From NCBI GenBank assembly GCA_902462635.1, contig CABQCN010000004.1, forward strand, positions 1-15,057: a stretch of 15,057 nucleotides of DNA. Direction: 5' to 3'. The DNA is from an uncultured Oscillospiraceae bacterium (GTDB lineage: Bacteria > Bacillota > Clostridia > UBA1212 > UBA1255). Shown piece by piece: positions 1 through 6,768 of the stretch (its first letter is position 1; every line of letters begins with the position of its first letter). The translations under genes were made by a program, and so were the position numbers. Under the pieces are notes generated by a model, which saw only the letters and a list, made by a program, of their open reading frames with translations, had not been told where the DNA came from and did no database searches.

Positions 1-13
1 GCTCTTCCGATCT
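1..13. other. Illumina adapter remnant at contig start
   Basis: The first 13 bases, GCTCTTCCGATCT, are identical to the shared 3' end of the Illumina sequencing adapters (reverse complement AGATCGGAAGAGC). They are an untrimmed technical sequence rather than genome sequence. The reading frame of the following gene happens to run through them, so the first four residues translated from here are not biological. Confidence 0.95.
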
Positions 14-1489
14 TATGCCGCCGCCGCGGCCAGAGCAGATTCCCTGCAGCTGCTGTATCTGCGGAAAACGAGGGCGTTTCAGGACGGGCAGGCCGGAATT
101 CTGGCAGCCTCCTTAGCGGACGGAGAAAGATGTCCCGTCTGCGGATCCGTTTCCCATCCGCACCCGGCCGTTAAACAGCAGCACGTTCCGAGCGAAGCGG
201 AATGGAAAGAAGCGCAGCGGCAGAGCGAAAACGCGAAAGAGGAAGCGGCGGCGGCAAGTTCTGCGGCAGAAAAAATCAAATGGGAAATCGAAGGAAAAAG
301 AGAGGAGATCGAACGCAGCGCCGCAGCGTTATTTTTAAATTTTACCTGGAAAGAATTGCCTTCTGCCGCAGCAAAAGCGCTGGAAACGGCGGCAGCCGAT
401 GCGGAACGCCTGAATGCGAAATTGGCGGAAATCGAGAGGCGTGTACGGCAAAAAGCGGAAATCGAAGAACAGCTTCTCGAACAGGAACGCAGAAATACGG
501 AAACGGACACCGCCGCTTTTGTGCGCGAGAAAGAACTGGCCGGGCTGAAAAGCGAAATTGCAGCCAAATCCGGGGAGAAGGACAGAATCGCAGCCGATCT
601 GGAATACGAAAGAAAGGAAGAAGCGCTCGCCCGCATCGCCGGGCACGAAAAAGAAAAAAAGGAAATGGAAAGAGCGTTCGACGAGGCCAAACAGGCTTAT
701 GATACGTGCAGATCAGCCGCAGATTCGCAAACAGGAGAAATAAAAAGCCTGTCGGAACAGCTCGCTGATGCCCCTGAAATCGATATTGCATCGGAAAAGG
801 AAAGGAAAACGGAAGTCACACGGCAAAAGCAGGAAACGGACACCGCGCTGACGGACGTTTCCGCCCGGATCCAGGCGAACCGCGCAGCGTTTTCCAGGAT
901 CGAAAAGGAAGCTGCAAACCTTCTGGCCGCGGAAACAAAATACGCCTGGGTCAAAGCATTATCCGATACCGCAAACGGCAATCTCACCGGCAAGGAAAAA
1001 ATAATGCTGGAAACATACGTCCAGATGCAGTATTTCGACAGAATCGTCGCACGGGCAAATACGAGGTTCATGATGATGTCGGGCGGGCAGTACGAATTAA
1101 AGCGTAGGATGGACGCGGCCGCGGGCCGCAGCCAGAGCGGTCTGGATTTGGATATTATCGACCATTACAACGGTTCCGAACGCAGTGTCAAAACGCTTTC
1201 CGGCGGCGAAGCCTTCAAAGCTTCCCTCTCTCTTGCGCTGGGGCTGTCGGATGAAATCCAATCCTCCGCGGGCGGGATCCGGCTTGATACGATGTTTATC
1301 GACGAGGGGTTCGGCTCTCTGGACGAAGAATCTCTGCTGCAGGCGCTGCATGTTCTGACAAATCTTTCCGGCAGCGGACGTCTCGTGGGAATCATTTCCC
1401 ATGTGGCCGAGCTGAAAGAAAAAATCGACCGCCAGATTCTGGTTACAAAGCAAAAATCCGGCGGCAGCCGCGCAGAAATCAAAGTATAA
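14..1489 (+). CDS. sbcC: Exonuclease subunit SbcC, 5'-truncated
   Basis: C-terminal portion (about 490 codons) of SbcC, the Rad50-like SMC-family ATPase. With the SbcD nuclease it cleaves DNA hairpins and processes double-strand breaks. The frame is open from the contig edge, so the N-terminal Walker A half and the start codon lie outside the window. Near the left end, CPVCGS followed by HPHPA (131-163) is the zinc hook that dimerises SbcC at the tip of its coiled coil. A long Lys/Glu/Ala-rich coiled-coil arm follows. The ATPase head then shows the ABC signature (LSGGEAFKASLSLALGLS, about 1195-1248) and Walker B plus D-loop (MFIDEGFGSLDEES, about 1291-1332). An sbcD partner would be expected just upstream but is not visible. 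The first ATG in the track of this frame (356) is internal and should not be used as the start. Confidence 0.95.
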   Translation, partial: YAAAAARADSLQLLYLRKTRAFQDGQAGILAASLADGERCPVCGSVSHPHPAVKQQHVPSEAEWKEAQRQSENAKEEAAAASSAAEKIKWEIEGKREEIERSAAALFLNFTWKELPSAAAKALETAAADAERLNAKLAEIERRVRQKAEIEEQLLEQERRNTETDTAAFVREKELAGLKSEIAAKSGEKDRIAADLEYERKEEALARIAGHEKEKKEMERAFDEAKQAYDTCRSAADSQTGEIKSLSEQLADAPEIDIASEKERKTEVTRQKQETDTALTDVSARIQANRAAFSRIEKEAANLLAAETKYAWVKALSDTANGNLTGKEKIMLETYVQMQYFDRIVARANTRFMMMSGGQYELKRRMDAAAGRSQSGLDLDIIDHYNGSERSVKTLSGGEAFKASLSLALGLSDEIQSSAGGIRLDTMFIDEGFGSLDEESLLQALHVLTNLSGSGRLVGIISHVAELKEKIDRQILVTKQKSGGSRAEIKV

Positions 1490-1554
1490 AAACGAAAAAG
1501 GCCGGAAACAGACTTCATAAAATAACCGCATAGCGGGATACGGAGGGATATGAA

Positions 1555-4161
1555 ATGGATAAAAGGATAGAAGACTGTATCAATGACCGCCCGGGCAGTT
1601 ATATCCTCCCCTTTTTGTGGCTTCACGGAGAACCCCGTGAAAAACTGCTTTCAGAAATCGACGCCATCGAAAAAAGCGGAATCAGGGAATTCTGCCTGGA
1701 AAGCCGTACTTATGAAGCGTTCTGCCGAGATCCGTGGTGGGAGGATTTTGCGTTCCTTTTGCAGGAAGCAAAGCGCCGGGGGCTATACGTCTGGCTGCTG
1801 GATGATAAGCATTTCCCGACAGGATACGCAAACGGAGCGATTGGGGAAAAATATCCCGCTCTCAAAAAGAAAAACGTACGCATCGCGGCGCTGGACGTAG
1901 CAGGCCCGATAAAAGGAGCTGCTTTTCTTGCCGGACGATTCGATCCGGACAAGGAAACGCTCGTTTCCGTATCTGCGTTCCGGCGAACGGGGTACGAAGA
2001 ACAGGCGGACGGCGCCACGGGAGTGCTCCTGACAGACCGGATCAGCGACGGACTGGTGTTCTGGGACGTTCCGGAAGGCGTATGGAGAATTTATTTTATC
2101 ATTAAAACGAGAAACGGACCCCCGGCCTTTGCCGAGTACATCGACATGTGCAGTCCCGAATCCTGCAAAGTGATGCTGTCGGAAATATACGAACCCCATT
2201 ATGAACGCTTCGGCGCATATTTCGGCAACACATTCCGTGGATTTTTCTCCGACGAGCCGTGCTTTGCAAACAATATAAGTTCCTATGACGACAAATTGGG
2301 GACGCCCGGTCTGATTCTGCCCTGGAAAACCGATATGATCGGATTGCTCGCCAGGAAAACCGGCCTCACGGAACAGGAAACGGAAGTAGCCCTTCCGGCG
2401 CTCTGGTACGATATCACGGGCAGAAGCGCGCAGATGCGTTATGCATATATGGAACTCCTTTCTTGCCTTTACAGGGATCATTTCAGTAATCTGCTCGGGA
2501 ATTGGTGCAGAGAGCACGGCGTCATGTATATCGGGCACGTCATTGAAGATATGAATACGCATATGCGTTTGGGCTACGGAAGCGCCCACTATTTCAGGGC
2601 GCTGGAAGGACAGGATATGGCCGGCATGGATATCGTTCTGCATCAGATCCTTCCGGGCATTACAAATATGAAACATCAGTTTTCCTGCTGCGCGCCGGCT
2701 TCCGATCCCAAATTTTTTCTGAATACCGTGGCAAAGCTGTGTTCTTCTGCGGCGCATTTGGACCCAAAAAAGAAAAACAGGGCCATGTGCGAGCTTTACG
2801 GCGCATACGGCTGGGCGGAAGGACTCCCCCTGATGAAATACCTGACGGACTGTATGCTTGCAGGCGGCGTCAATCATTTTGTTCCGCATGCGTTTACCCC
2901 GCGGGAAAACGATCCCGATTGCCCGCCGCATTTTTACGCAAACGGGACGAATCCGCAATTTCCGCTGTTCAGATATTTGATGCTTTACCTGCAAAGGGCG
3001 TGCCATATTCTGTCGTCAGGCACGCATCGGGCAAACGCCGCTGTTTTCTATAATGCAGAGGGCGAGTGGTGCGGCGGCGTCAACCGGCTGTTTCAAGACA
3101 TCGCCACAAACCTGGCCGAACGGCAAATCGACTATGATTTTATCCCGGAAGACCTCCTGCTCTCCGGCGCCGCGTCCATAAAAGACGGTAAACTGGCGAT
3201 CGGCGGAGAAAGCTACGACGCGCTCGTCGTCTCATACAGCGAGGTATTCCCCCGCAAGCTATTAGAGGCGTTCCGAAGCTTCGCCGCGCTGGGGCTTCCC
3301 GTCGTCTTTACCGATGCCGCTCCGGACAGAACCGAAGCCTGCTGGAATACCGAAGAAGCGCTGGAAGAAATCAGAAACGAGACCCGAACGCTGTGCAGTG
3401 CGTTCCGGATCGTACCGGCTTCGGAAATTGCAGCCTATTTTACGGCAAACGGTTTCACGGACGCCTTACTTGACGGGGAATACCCCGATGTCAGAGTTTT
3501 TCATACGGCCGGAGAAGGCAACGATAAATACTTTTTCTTCCATTTGAATATGCAGTCCGGCGTGGACACATATGTAAAGCTTCCGGGCAGCGCAGATCAC
3601 TATGTAGAATATGATCTTTGGGAAAACGCCCTGTATCGGCTACGCCGCTGCGAAAAGGGGGTCCGGCTCGTACTTCCGCCCGGAAATTCCGTACTTATTA
3701 TTGCGGGAAACGGCCTGCCGCAGGATCTGCCGGAGCGAAAATACCTGATACCGGATAAACGCCTCGCGAACCTCAATTTCAAGGTGTCTCTCAAAGAATC
3801 CGATACCTTCCGGTATTATTGCGATCTGGACTGCGCGTCCGGATTGCGGAATCTGGCACGGGAACTCCCCTATTTCTGCGGCGCGATCAGATACGAAGGA
3901 ATTTGTTCTTCCCGGGAATCCGTGCGGCGCATTGATCTCGGCAGTGTGGGAGAAACGGCGCAGCTTTGGATCAACGGAATTTATTGCGGCGCGCGTATCC
4001 AGGCTCCATATGTCTTCGACGTGTCGTCCGCATGGAAGAAAGGCGAAAACGAGGTCATCATCGAAATCATAAGTAATCTTGCATATAAGCACCGCGATTA
4101 TTTTTCTACCTATCTGCCGCTGCCGCCCACCGGCCTGCTGGGGCCTGTTTTATACGCATAG
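1555..4161 (+). CDS. Putative GH106-like glycoside hydrolase
   Basis: An 868-residue protein that probably hydrolyses a glycoside inside the cell, because no signal peptide or membrane segment is present. Start: ATG at 1555 with GGAGGG at 1542-1547. Seen: an N-terminal barrel-like region with LLDDKHFPTGYANG (residues 81-94), resembling the DD-x-WP-SG-x-GG motif of alpha-L-rhamnosidase-type proteins; FFSDEP (230-235), a typical Asp-Glu-Pro loop of this superfamily; GHVIED (327-332) and EGQDMAGMD (351-359), likely active-site loops. The last 100 or so residues (RRIDLGSVGETAQLWING and onward) look like the beta-sandwich sugar-binding domain of GH2/GH106 enzymes. The family assignment is from memory of motifs; substrate specificity (rhamnose or otherwise) cannot be read from the sequence. 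It stands alone, 65 bases after sbcC and convergent with the next gene, with no transporter beside it. Confidence 0.65.
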   Translation: MDKRIEDCINDRPGSYILPFLWLHGEPREKLLSEIDAIEKSGIREFCLESRTYEAFCRDPWWEDFAFLLQEAKRRGLYVWLLDDKHFPTGYANGAIGEKYPALKKKNVRIAALDVAGPIKGAAFLAGRFDPDKETLVSVSAFRRTGYEEQADGATGVLLTDRISDGLVFWDVPEGVWRIYFIIKTRNGPPAFAEYIDMCSPESCKVMLSEIYEPHYERFGAYFGNTFRGFFSDEPCFANNISSYDDKLGTPGLILPWKTDMIGLLARKTGLTEQETEVALPALWYDITGRSAQMRYAYMELLSCLYRDHFSNLLGNWCREHGVMYIGHVIEDMNTHMRLGYGSAHYFRALEGQDMAGMDIVLHQILPGITNMKHQFSCCAPASDPKFFLNTVAKLCSSAAHLDPKKKNRAMCELYGAYGWAEGLPLMKYLTDCMLAGGVNHFVPHAFTPRENDPDCPPHFYANGTNPQFPLFRYLMLYLQRACHILSSGTHRANAAVFYNAEGEWCGGVNRLFQDIATNLAERQIDYDFIPEDLLLSGAASIKDGKLAIGGESYDALVVSYSEVFPRKLLEAFRSFAALGLPVVFTDAAPDRTEACWNTEEALEEIRNETRTLCSAFRIVPASEIAAYFTANGFTDALLDGEYPDVRVFHTAGEGNDKYFFFHLNMQSGVDTYVKLPGSADHYVEYDLWENALYRLRRCEKGVRLVLPPGNSVLIIAGNGLPQDLPERKYLIPDKRLANLNFKVSLKESDTFRYYCDLDCASGLRNLARELPYFCGAIRYEGICSSRESVRRIDLGSVGETAQLWINGIYCGARIQAPYVFDVSSAWKKGENEVIIEIISNLAYKHRDYFSTYLPLPPTGLLGPVLYA

Positions 4162-4199
4162 AGTACGGGATTCTCGAAAAAATCGAAACGCGCGCCGCA

Positions 4200-4214
4200 G
4201 GGACGAGCAGTCCC
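4200..4214. other. Small hairpin between convergent genes
   Basis: GGGAC-GAGCA-GTCCC forms a five-base-pair stem with a five-base loop in the 76-base gap between the glycoside hydrolase and the amidohydrolase. A looser pairing (4169-4176 with 4223-4231, one bulge) could enclose it. No T-run follows on either strand, so it is at best a weak structural element, not a confident terminator. Confidence 0.2.
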
Positions 4215-4237
4215 GATCATTACGAGAAATCAAAATT

Positions 4238-5401
4238 TCAGGAATTTTCGTTTCGTTTATCCAGTACGATTTCCCCGTTGACGATCGTGCAGACTGCTTT
4301 ACCGGAAATCTCCAGCGGGTCTCCGTCATACAGGACGAGATCCGCATCCTTTCCCGGTTCTATACTTCCTACGCGGTCTGCGATGCCGGCAATGACAGCG
4401 GCGTCGATCGTGATCGCCCGCAGCGCCGCTTCGTGTCCGAGTCCTTCTTTTGCGGCCAGTCCGGCGCAGAGCGGAAGATATTGGATGCGGGATACCGGAT
4501 GATCGGTAGTAATTGCCACGCGGACGCCGGCTTTTTGTAAAATACCTGCCGTTTTAAAATCCGAATTCTCCACTTCCAGCTTGCTGCGGGACGCAAGAGA
4601 AGGCCCTACGATCGCCGGGAATCCGGCAGAAGCAATCCTATCGGCTTCCAGATGGCCTTCCGTGCAATGGTCGAGCGTCAGCAGCAGGCCGAATTCATTG
4701 GCTATGCGGATCGCGGTAAAAATATCGTCCAGACGGTGTACGTGCGCTTTGATCGGGATTTTATGCTCGAACAACGGAAGATACGGCTCATACTCATAAT
4801 CGATCTGGAACGCTCCGCCTCCGCTGTTCTTTTTCAGAAAATAATAGTCCTGCGCATTTTGCAGTTCTTCCCGGATCAGGGAAGCGACCGCCATACGGGT
4901 AAGCGGCATATTTCCGTTTGTGCCATAAGTGTTTTTTGGATTTTCCCCAAACGCCATTTTCATCGCTGCGGGCGCTTTGATCACCATATCGTCGATCCTG
5001 CGTCCATACGTCTTGATAGCGGCAAATTGCCCGCCGATAGGGTTTGCGCTCCCGGGACCGGCCAGAACGGCGGTAACGCCGACCGACAGCGCATTATGGA
5101 ACGCGCTGTCCATTGGATTGATCGCGTCGATCGCGCGCAGACGCGGGGTGACCGGATTTGTCGATTCATTACAGTCGTTGCCCGCCTGTCCGATTTTATC
5201 TTCCATGATCCCGAGATGGGAATGCGCGTCGATAAATCCCGGATAAATATCGAGACCTTTGGCGTCGATTACTGTGACCTCTTTTCCCGCTCCGGTTTCT
5301 TTCCCGATCCGTTTGATTTTTCCATCGGCAAGGAGGAGGTCGCCGTACCGGCAATCCGCTCCCGTCATCGGATGTATTTTTCCGTTTTTAATCAATACCA
5401 T
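4238..5401 (-). CDS. Amidohydrolase family protein
   Basis: A 387-residue metal-dependent hydrolase of the amidohydrolase superfamily (imidazolonepropionase/dihydroorotase-like branch). Seen: an N-terminal beta-sandwich start (LIKNGKIHPM, then DLLLADGKIKRIG), then the metal-binding HxH in PGFIDAHSH (His60, His62), AHVH (His220, His222), LDHC (His245) and TTDHP (Asp300, the usual catalytic aspartate). The C-terminal GSIEPGKDADLVLYDGDPLE closes the sandwich, typical of the family. The start at 5401 was chosen because MVLIKNGKI is the normal family N-terminus and GGCGGG lies seven bases before it; a longer reading to 5482 adds an unlikely basic/hydrophobic stretch. A promoter sits just upstream at 5454-5482. 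No signal peptide, so cytoplasmic. The substrate (cyclic amide, dipeptide or similar) is unknown. Confidence 0.85.
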   Translation of the reverse strand: MVLIKNGKIHPMTGADCRYGDLLLADGKIKRIGKETGAGKEVTVIDAKGLDIYPGFIDAHSHLGIMEDKIGQAGNDCNESTNPVTPRLRAIDAINPMDSAFHNALSVGVTAVLAGPGSANPIGGQFAAIKTYGRRIDDMVIKAPAAMKMAFGENPKNTYGTNGNMPLTRMAVASLIREELQNAQDYYFLKKNSGGGAFQIDYEYEPYLPLFEHKIPIKAHVHRLDDIFTAIRIANEFGLLLTLDHCTEGHLEADRIASAGFPAIVGPSLASRSKLEVENSDFKTAGILQKAGVRVAITTDHPVSRIQYLPLCAGLAAKEGLGHEAALRAITIDAAVIAGIADRVGSIEPGKDADLVLYDGDPLEISGKAVCTIVNGEIVLDKRNENS

Positions 5402-5453
5402 AAAAGATCCCGCCTCAGCCTGTTTTTCCCTATTATGAAAAAAAAACATATTT

Positions 5454-5482
5454 TTTATACATATCCGGAGTGAAAAATGCAA
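5454..5482 (-). promoter_or_regulatory. Sigma-A promoter of the amidohydrolase
   Basis: On the minus strand, TTGCAT (5477-5482) and TATAAA (5454-5459) are separated by exactly 17 bases. The -10 matches consensus in five of six positions and the -35 keeps TTG. It lies about 50 bases before the chosen start at 5401, which supports that start over the longer reading that would place the promoter inside the gene. Confidence 0.5.
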
Positions 5483-5490
5483 TACTATTC

Positions 5491-5507
5491 TTGCGAGATG
5501 TTCGCAA
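5491..5507. promoter_or_regulatory. Inverted repeat upstream of Asn/Gln gene
   Basis: TTGCGA-gatgt-TCGCAA is a perfect six-base inverted repeat with a five-base spacer, 13 bases before the RBS of the Asn/Gln-rich gene. It could be an operator or a short RNA hairpin in the leader. No regulator is known, and such short repeats also occur by chance. Confidence 0.3.
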
Positions 5508-5532
5508 ATATATCTAAAAGGAGATACAACTC

Positions 5533-5715
5533 ATGAATAATAATCAGAATTGTAAGAACAACAAAAATCAGCAGAACCAGAACAACAATCAGAATAACCA
5601 GAATCAAAACAATAACCAGAACAACAATCAGAATAACCAGAATCAAAACAACAACCAGAACAACAACAAGCAAAATAACAACCAGAACAACAACCAGAAC
5701 AACAACAATCGCTAA
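5533..5715 (+). CDS. Asn/Gln-rich low-complexity small protein
   Basis: A 60-residue protein of which 54 residues are Asn (39) or Gln (15), with one Cys, three Lys and one Arg. No folded domain, signal peptide or membrane segment is visible; function unknown. The case for a real gene is the strong RBS (AAAAGGAG ending at 5523, nine bases before ATG), mixed use of AAT/AAC and CAG/CAA codons, a clean stop, and a strong intrinsic terminator 30 bases after it. An internal 39-base tandem repeat (13 residues) shows growth by duplication. I recall similar Asn/Gln-rich small ORFs in clostridial genomes, usually left as hypothetical. Opposite-strand readings here are hydrophobic or Cys-rich artefacts of the same bases. 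Confidence 0.65.
   Translation: MNNNQNCKNNKNQQNQNNNQNNQNQNNNQNNNQNNQNQNNNQNNNKQNNNQNNNQNNNNR
5581..5658 (+). repeat. 39-bp tandem repeat, two copies
   Basis: Unit one is 5581-5619 and unit two is 5620-5658; they differ at one base (AATAACCAG versus AACAACCAG at the end). Each encodes 13 residues, NNNQNNQNQNNNQ, so copy-number change would keep the frame of the Asn/Gln-rich gene. Confidence 0.85.
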
Positions 5716-5744
5716 TATCTGGTTTCCGAAAGAAACGAAACGGG

Positions 5745-5777
5745 AAACGGCATGGCAATCGAAGCCATGCCGTTTTT
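5745..5777 (+). terminator. Strong intrinsic terminator
   Basis: A perfect 12-base-pair stem (5745-5756 with 5764-5775, core ACGGCATGGC) with a seven-base loop AATCGAA, running into TTTTT at 5773-5777. It ends the Asn/Gln-rich gene transcript and separates it from the sigma factor gene. Confidence 0.9.
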
Positions 5778-5800
5778 CGCCGTGCTCATAAGATTTTTAT

Positions 5801-5811
5801 TGTGATATAAT
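5801..5811 (+). promoter_or_regulatory. Extended -10 sigma-A promoter candidate
   Basis: TGATATAAT (TG extension plus perfect TATAAT at 5806-5811) lies 100 bases before the sigma factor start. The -35 at the right distance (TGCTCA, 5783-5788) is poor, which is tolerated with an extended -10. It could give basal expression of the sigma factor operon. Confidence 0.45.
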
Positions 5812-5861
5812 CAAAAAAACCGGAGATTGCAGAGCGGCAAAAGAATTTTTTTTGCACCGCC

Positions 5862-5890
5862 TGTCACACTGCCGTTCCTGCTTTGTCTAA
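5862..5890 (+). promoter_or_regulatory. Possible ECF-type autoregulatory promoter
   Basis: TGTCACAC (5862-5869), 15 bases, then GTCTAA (5885-5890) directly before the RBS. TGTCACA with a CGTC-like -10 is the promoter pattern known for some ECF sigma factors (for example the ECF41 group). Placement immediately ahead of a sigma gene suggests it transcribes itself. The leader would be only about 14 bases and would begin at the AGGAGG. Confidence 0.4.
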
Positions 5891-5910
5891 TAAATTAGGA
5901 GGTGTATCCA

Positions 5911-6768
5911 ATGAAACTGGAAAACGAAAAATTTTTGATCGAGGAAGCCGTATCTGGCAATCAGAATGCGCTGGAATCGCTATTATGCGGCGTACAGGAT
6001 ATGGTGTTCAACCTTTCGCTGCGCATGCTGGGAACCGTTCCCGACGCAGAAGACGCGACGCAGGAAATTCTAATAAAAATCATGACGCACCTAGCCTCTT
6101 TCCGTCAGGAAAGCAGCCTGTCAACCTGGGTCATGCGGATCGCGATAAACCACTTGCGGAATTCTCAAAAAGGGATGTTCTCTCACGCTGCCCTGAGTTT
6201 TGAAACATACGGGGCCGATATCGTCTCCGGCAAAGAAAAAGACATTCCGGACAGAAGCGCGGGGGTGGAGCGGCAGCTGCTGGAACAGGAACTGAAATAT
6301 TCCTGCACAAACGTAATGCTGCAATGTCTCGATGCGGAAAGCCGCTGTATTTATATACTTGGGACAATGTTTCGCTTAAACAGCATCATTGCGGCGGAAA
6401 TTCTGGATACCACGCCGCAAGCATACCGTCAGAAGCTGTCGCGGATCCGGAAAAAGATGGCGCAGTTTTTGAACGGATATTGCGGTCTGAGCGGTACGGG
6501 CGCCTGTTCCTGCGCGCGCAGAGTCGATTACGCGATTGAAAACCACCGCATAGATCCTAAAAACCTCGTTTATAATACGATGAAACAATGTAACCGGGAA
6601 GATATCCTCCGCTGCGCCGGCGCAATGGAAGAACTGGACGAGCTTTCGCAGATTTTCGCCGGACTCCCGGCCTACCGTTCTGCGGAAAGTACTGCGGGCT
6701 GGATCCGTAAATTGGTCGCATCGGACCATTTCCGCACCATACTGCATCCGAAAGGGGAAACCGTATGA
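5911..6768 (+). CDS. Sigma-70 family (ECF-like) RNA polymerase sigma factor
   Basis: A 285-residue alternative sigma factor. Start: ATG at 5911, eight bases after a perfect AGGAGG (5897-5902); a GTG three codons earlier overlaps that RBS and is rejected. Region 2 spans about residues 20-90, with DAEDATQEILIKIMTHLASF followed by STWVMRIAINHL, the classic core-binding and -10 recognition signature. Region 4 spans about 128-188 with a helix-turn-helix (IIAAEILDTTPQAYRQKLSRIRKKM) for -35 binding. Region 3 is absent, as in ECF factors. About 95 extra residues follow, beginning CGLSGTGACSCARR (Cys191, 199, 201; also 227 and 235), longer than a minimal ECF factor of 160-200 residues. The tail may bind metal or respond to redox, but that is inference. 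No anti-sigma gene is adjacent. The stop overlaps the next start as ATGA. Confidence 0.9.
   Translation: MKLENEKFLIEEAVSGNQNALESLLCGVQDMVFNLSLRMLGTVPDAEDATQEILIKIMTHLASFRQESSLSTWVMRIAINHLRNSQKGMFSHAALSFETYGADIVSGKEKDIPDRSAGVERQLLEQELKYSCTNVMLQCLDAESRCIYILGTMFRLNSIIAAEILDTTPQAYRQKLSRIRKKMAQFLNGYCGLSGTGACSCARRVDYAIENHRIDPKNLVYNTMKQCNREDILRCAGAMEELDELSQIFAGLPAYRSAESTAGWIRKLVASDHFRTILHPKGETV

Noticed and set aside
79..690. Ser/Ala/Phe-rich minus-strand frame opposite sbcC.
   Set aside because: Shadow of the Glu/Lys/Ala-rich coiled coil; the plus strand carries the zinc hook and continues into the SbcC head.
1783..3006. Long minus-strand frame (407 codons) opposite the glycoside hydrolase.
   Set aside because: Composition is atypical, no recognisable domain, no RBS; it is antisense to a clear gene.
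4169..4231. Imperfect long-range inverted repeat (GATTCTCG with CGAGAAATC) between convergent genes.
   Set aside because: One bulge, 46-base loop and no T-run; not enough to call a bidirectional terminator.
4652..5473. Plus-strand frame (273 codons) opposite the amidohydrolase.
   Set aside because: It is the antisense shadow of a gene with clear metal-binding motifs and has no RBS.
5492..5499. TGCGAGAT shared with one arm of the MarR operator (8627-8633), suggesting a second MarR site.
   Set aside because: Only a half-site matches; the other arm of the 5491-5507 repeat is different.
5581..5658. Tandem repeat considered as a short CRISPR-like array.
   Set aside because: Units are directly adjacent with no variable spacers and lie inside a coding frame.
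5485..5758. Minus-strand reading frames opposite the Asn/Gln gene, giving a Val/Leu/Ile-only or Cys/Ser/Gly-rich protein.
   Set aside because: They are the mechanical complement of AAC/CAG repeats; no RBS on that strand, and the plus strand has RBS and terminator.
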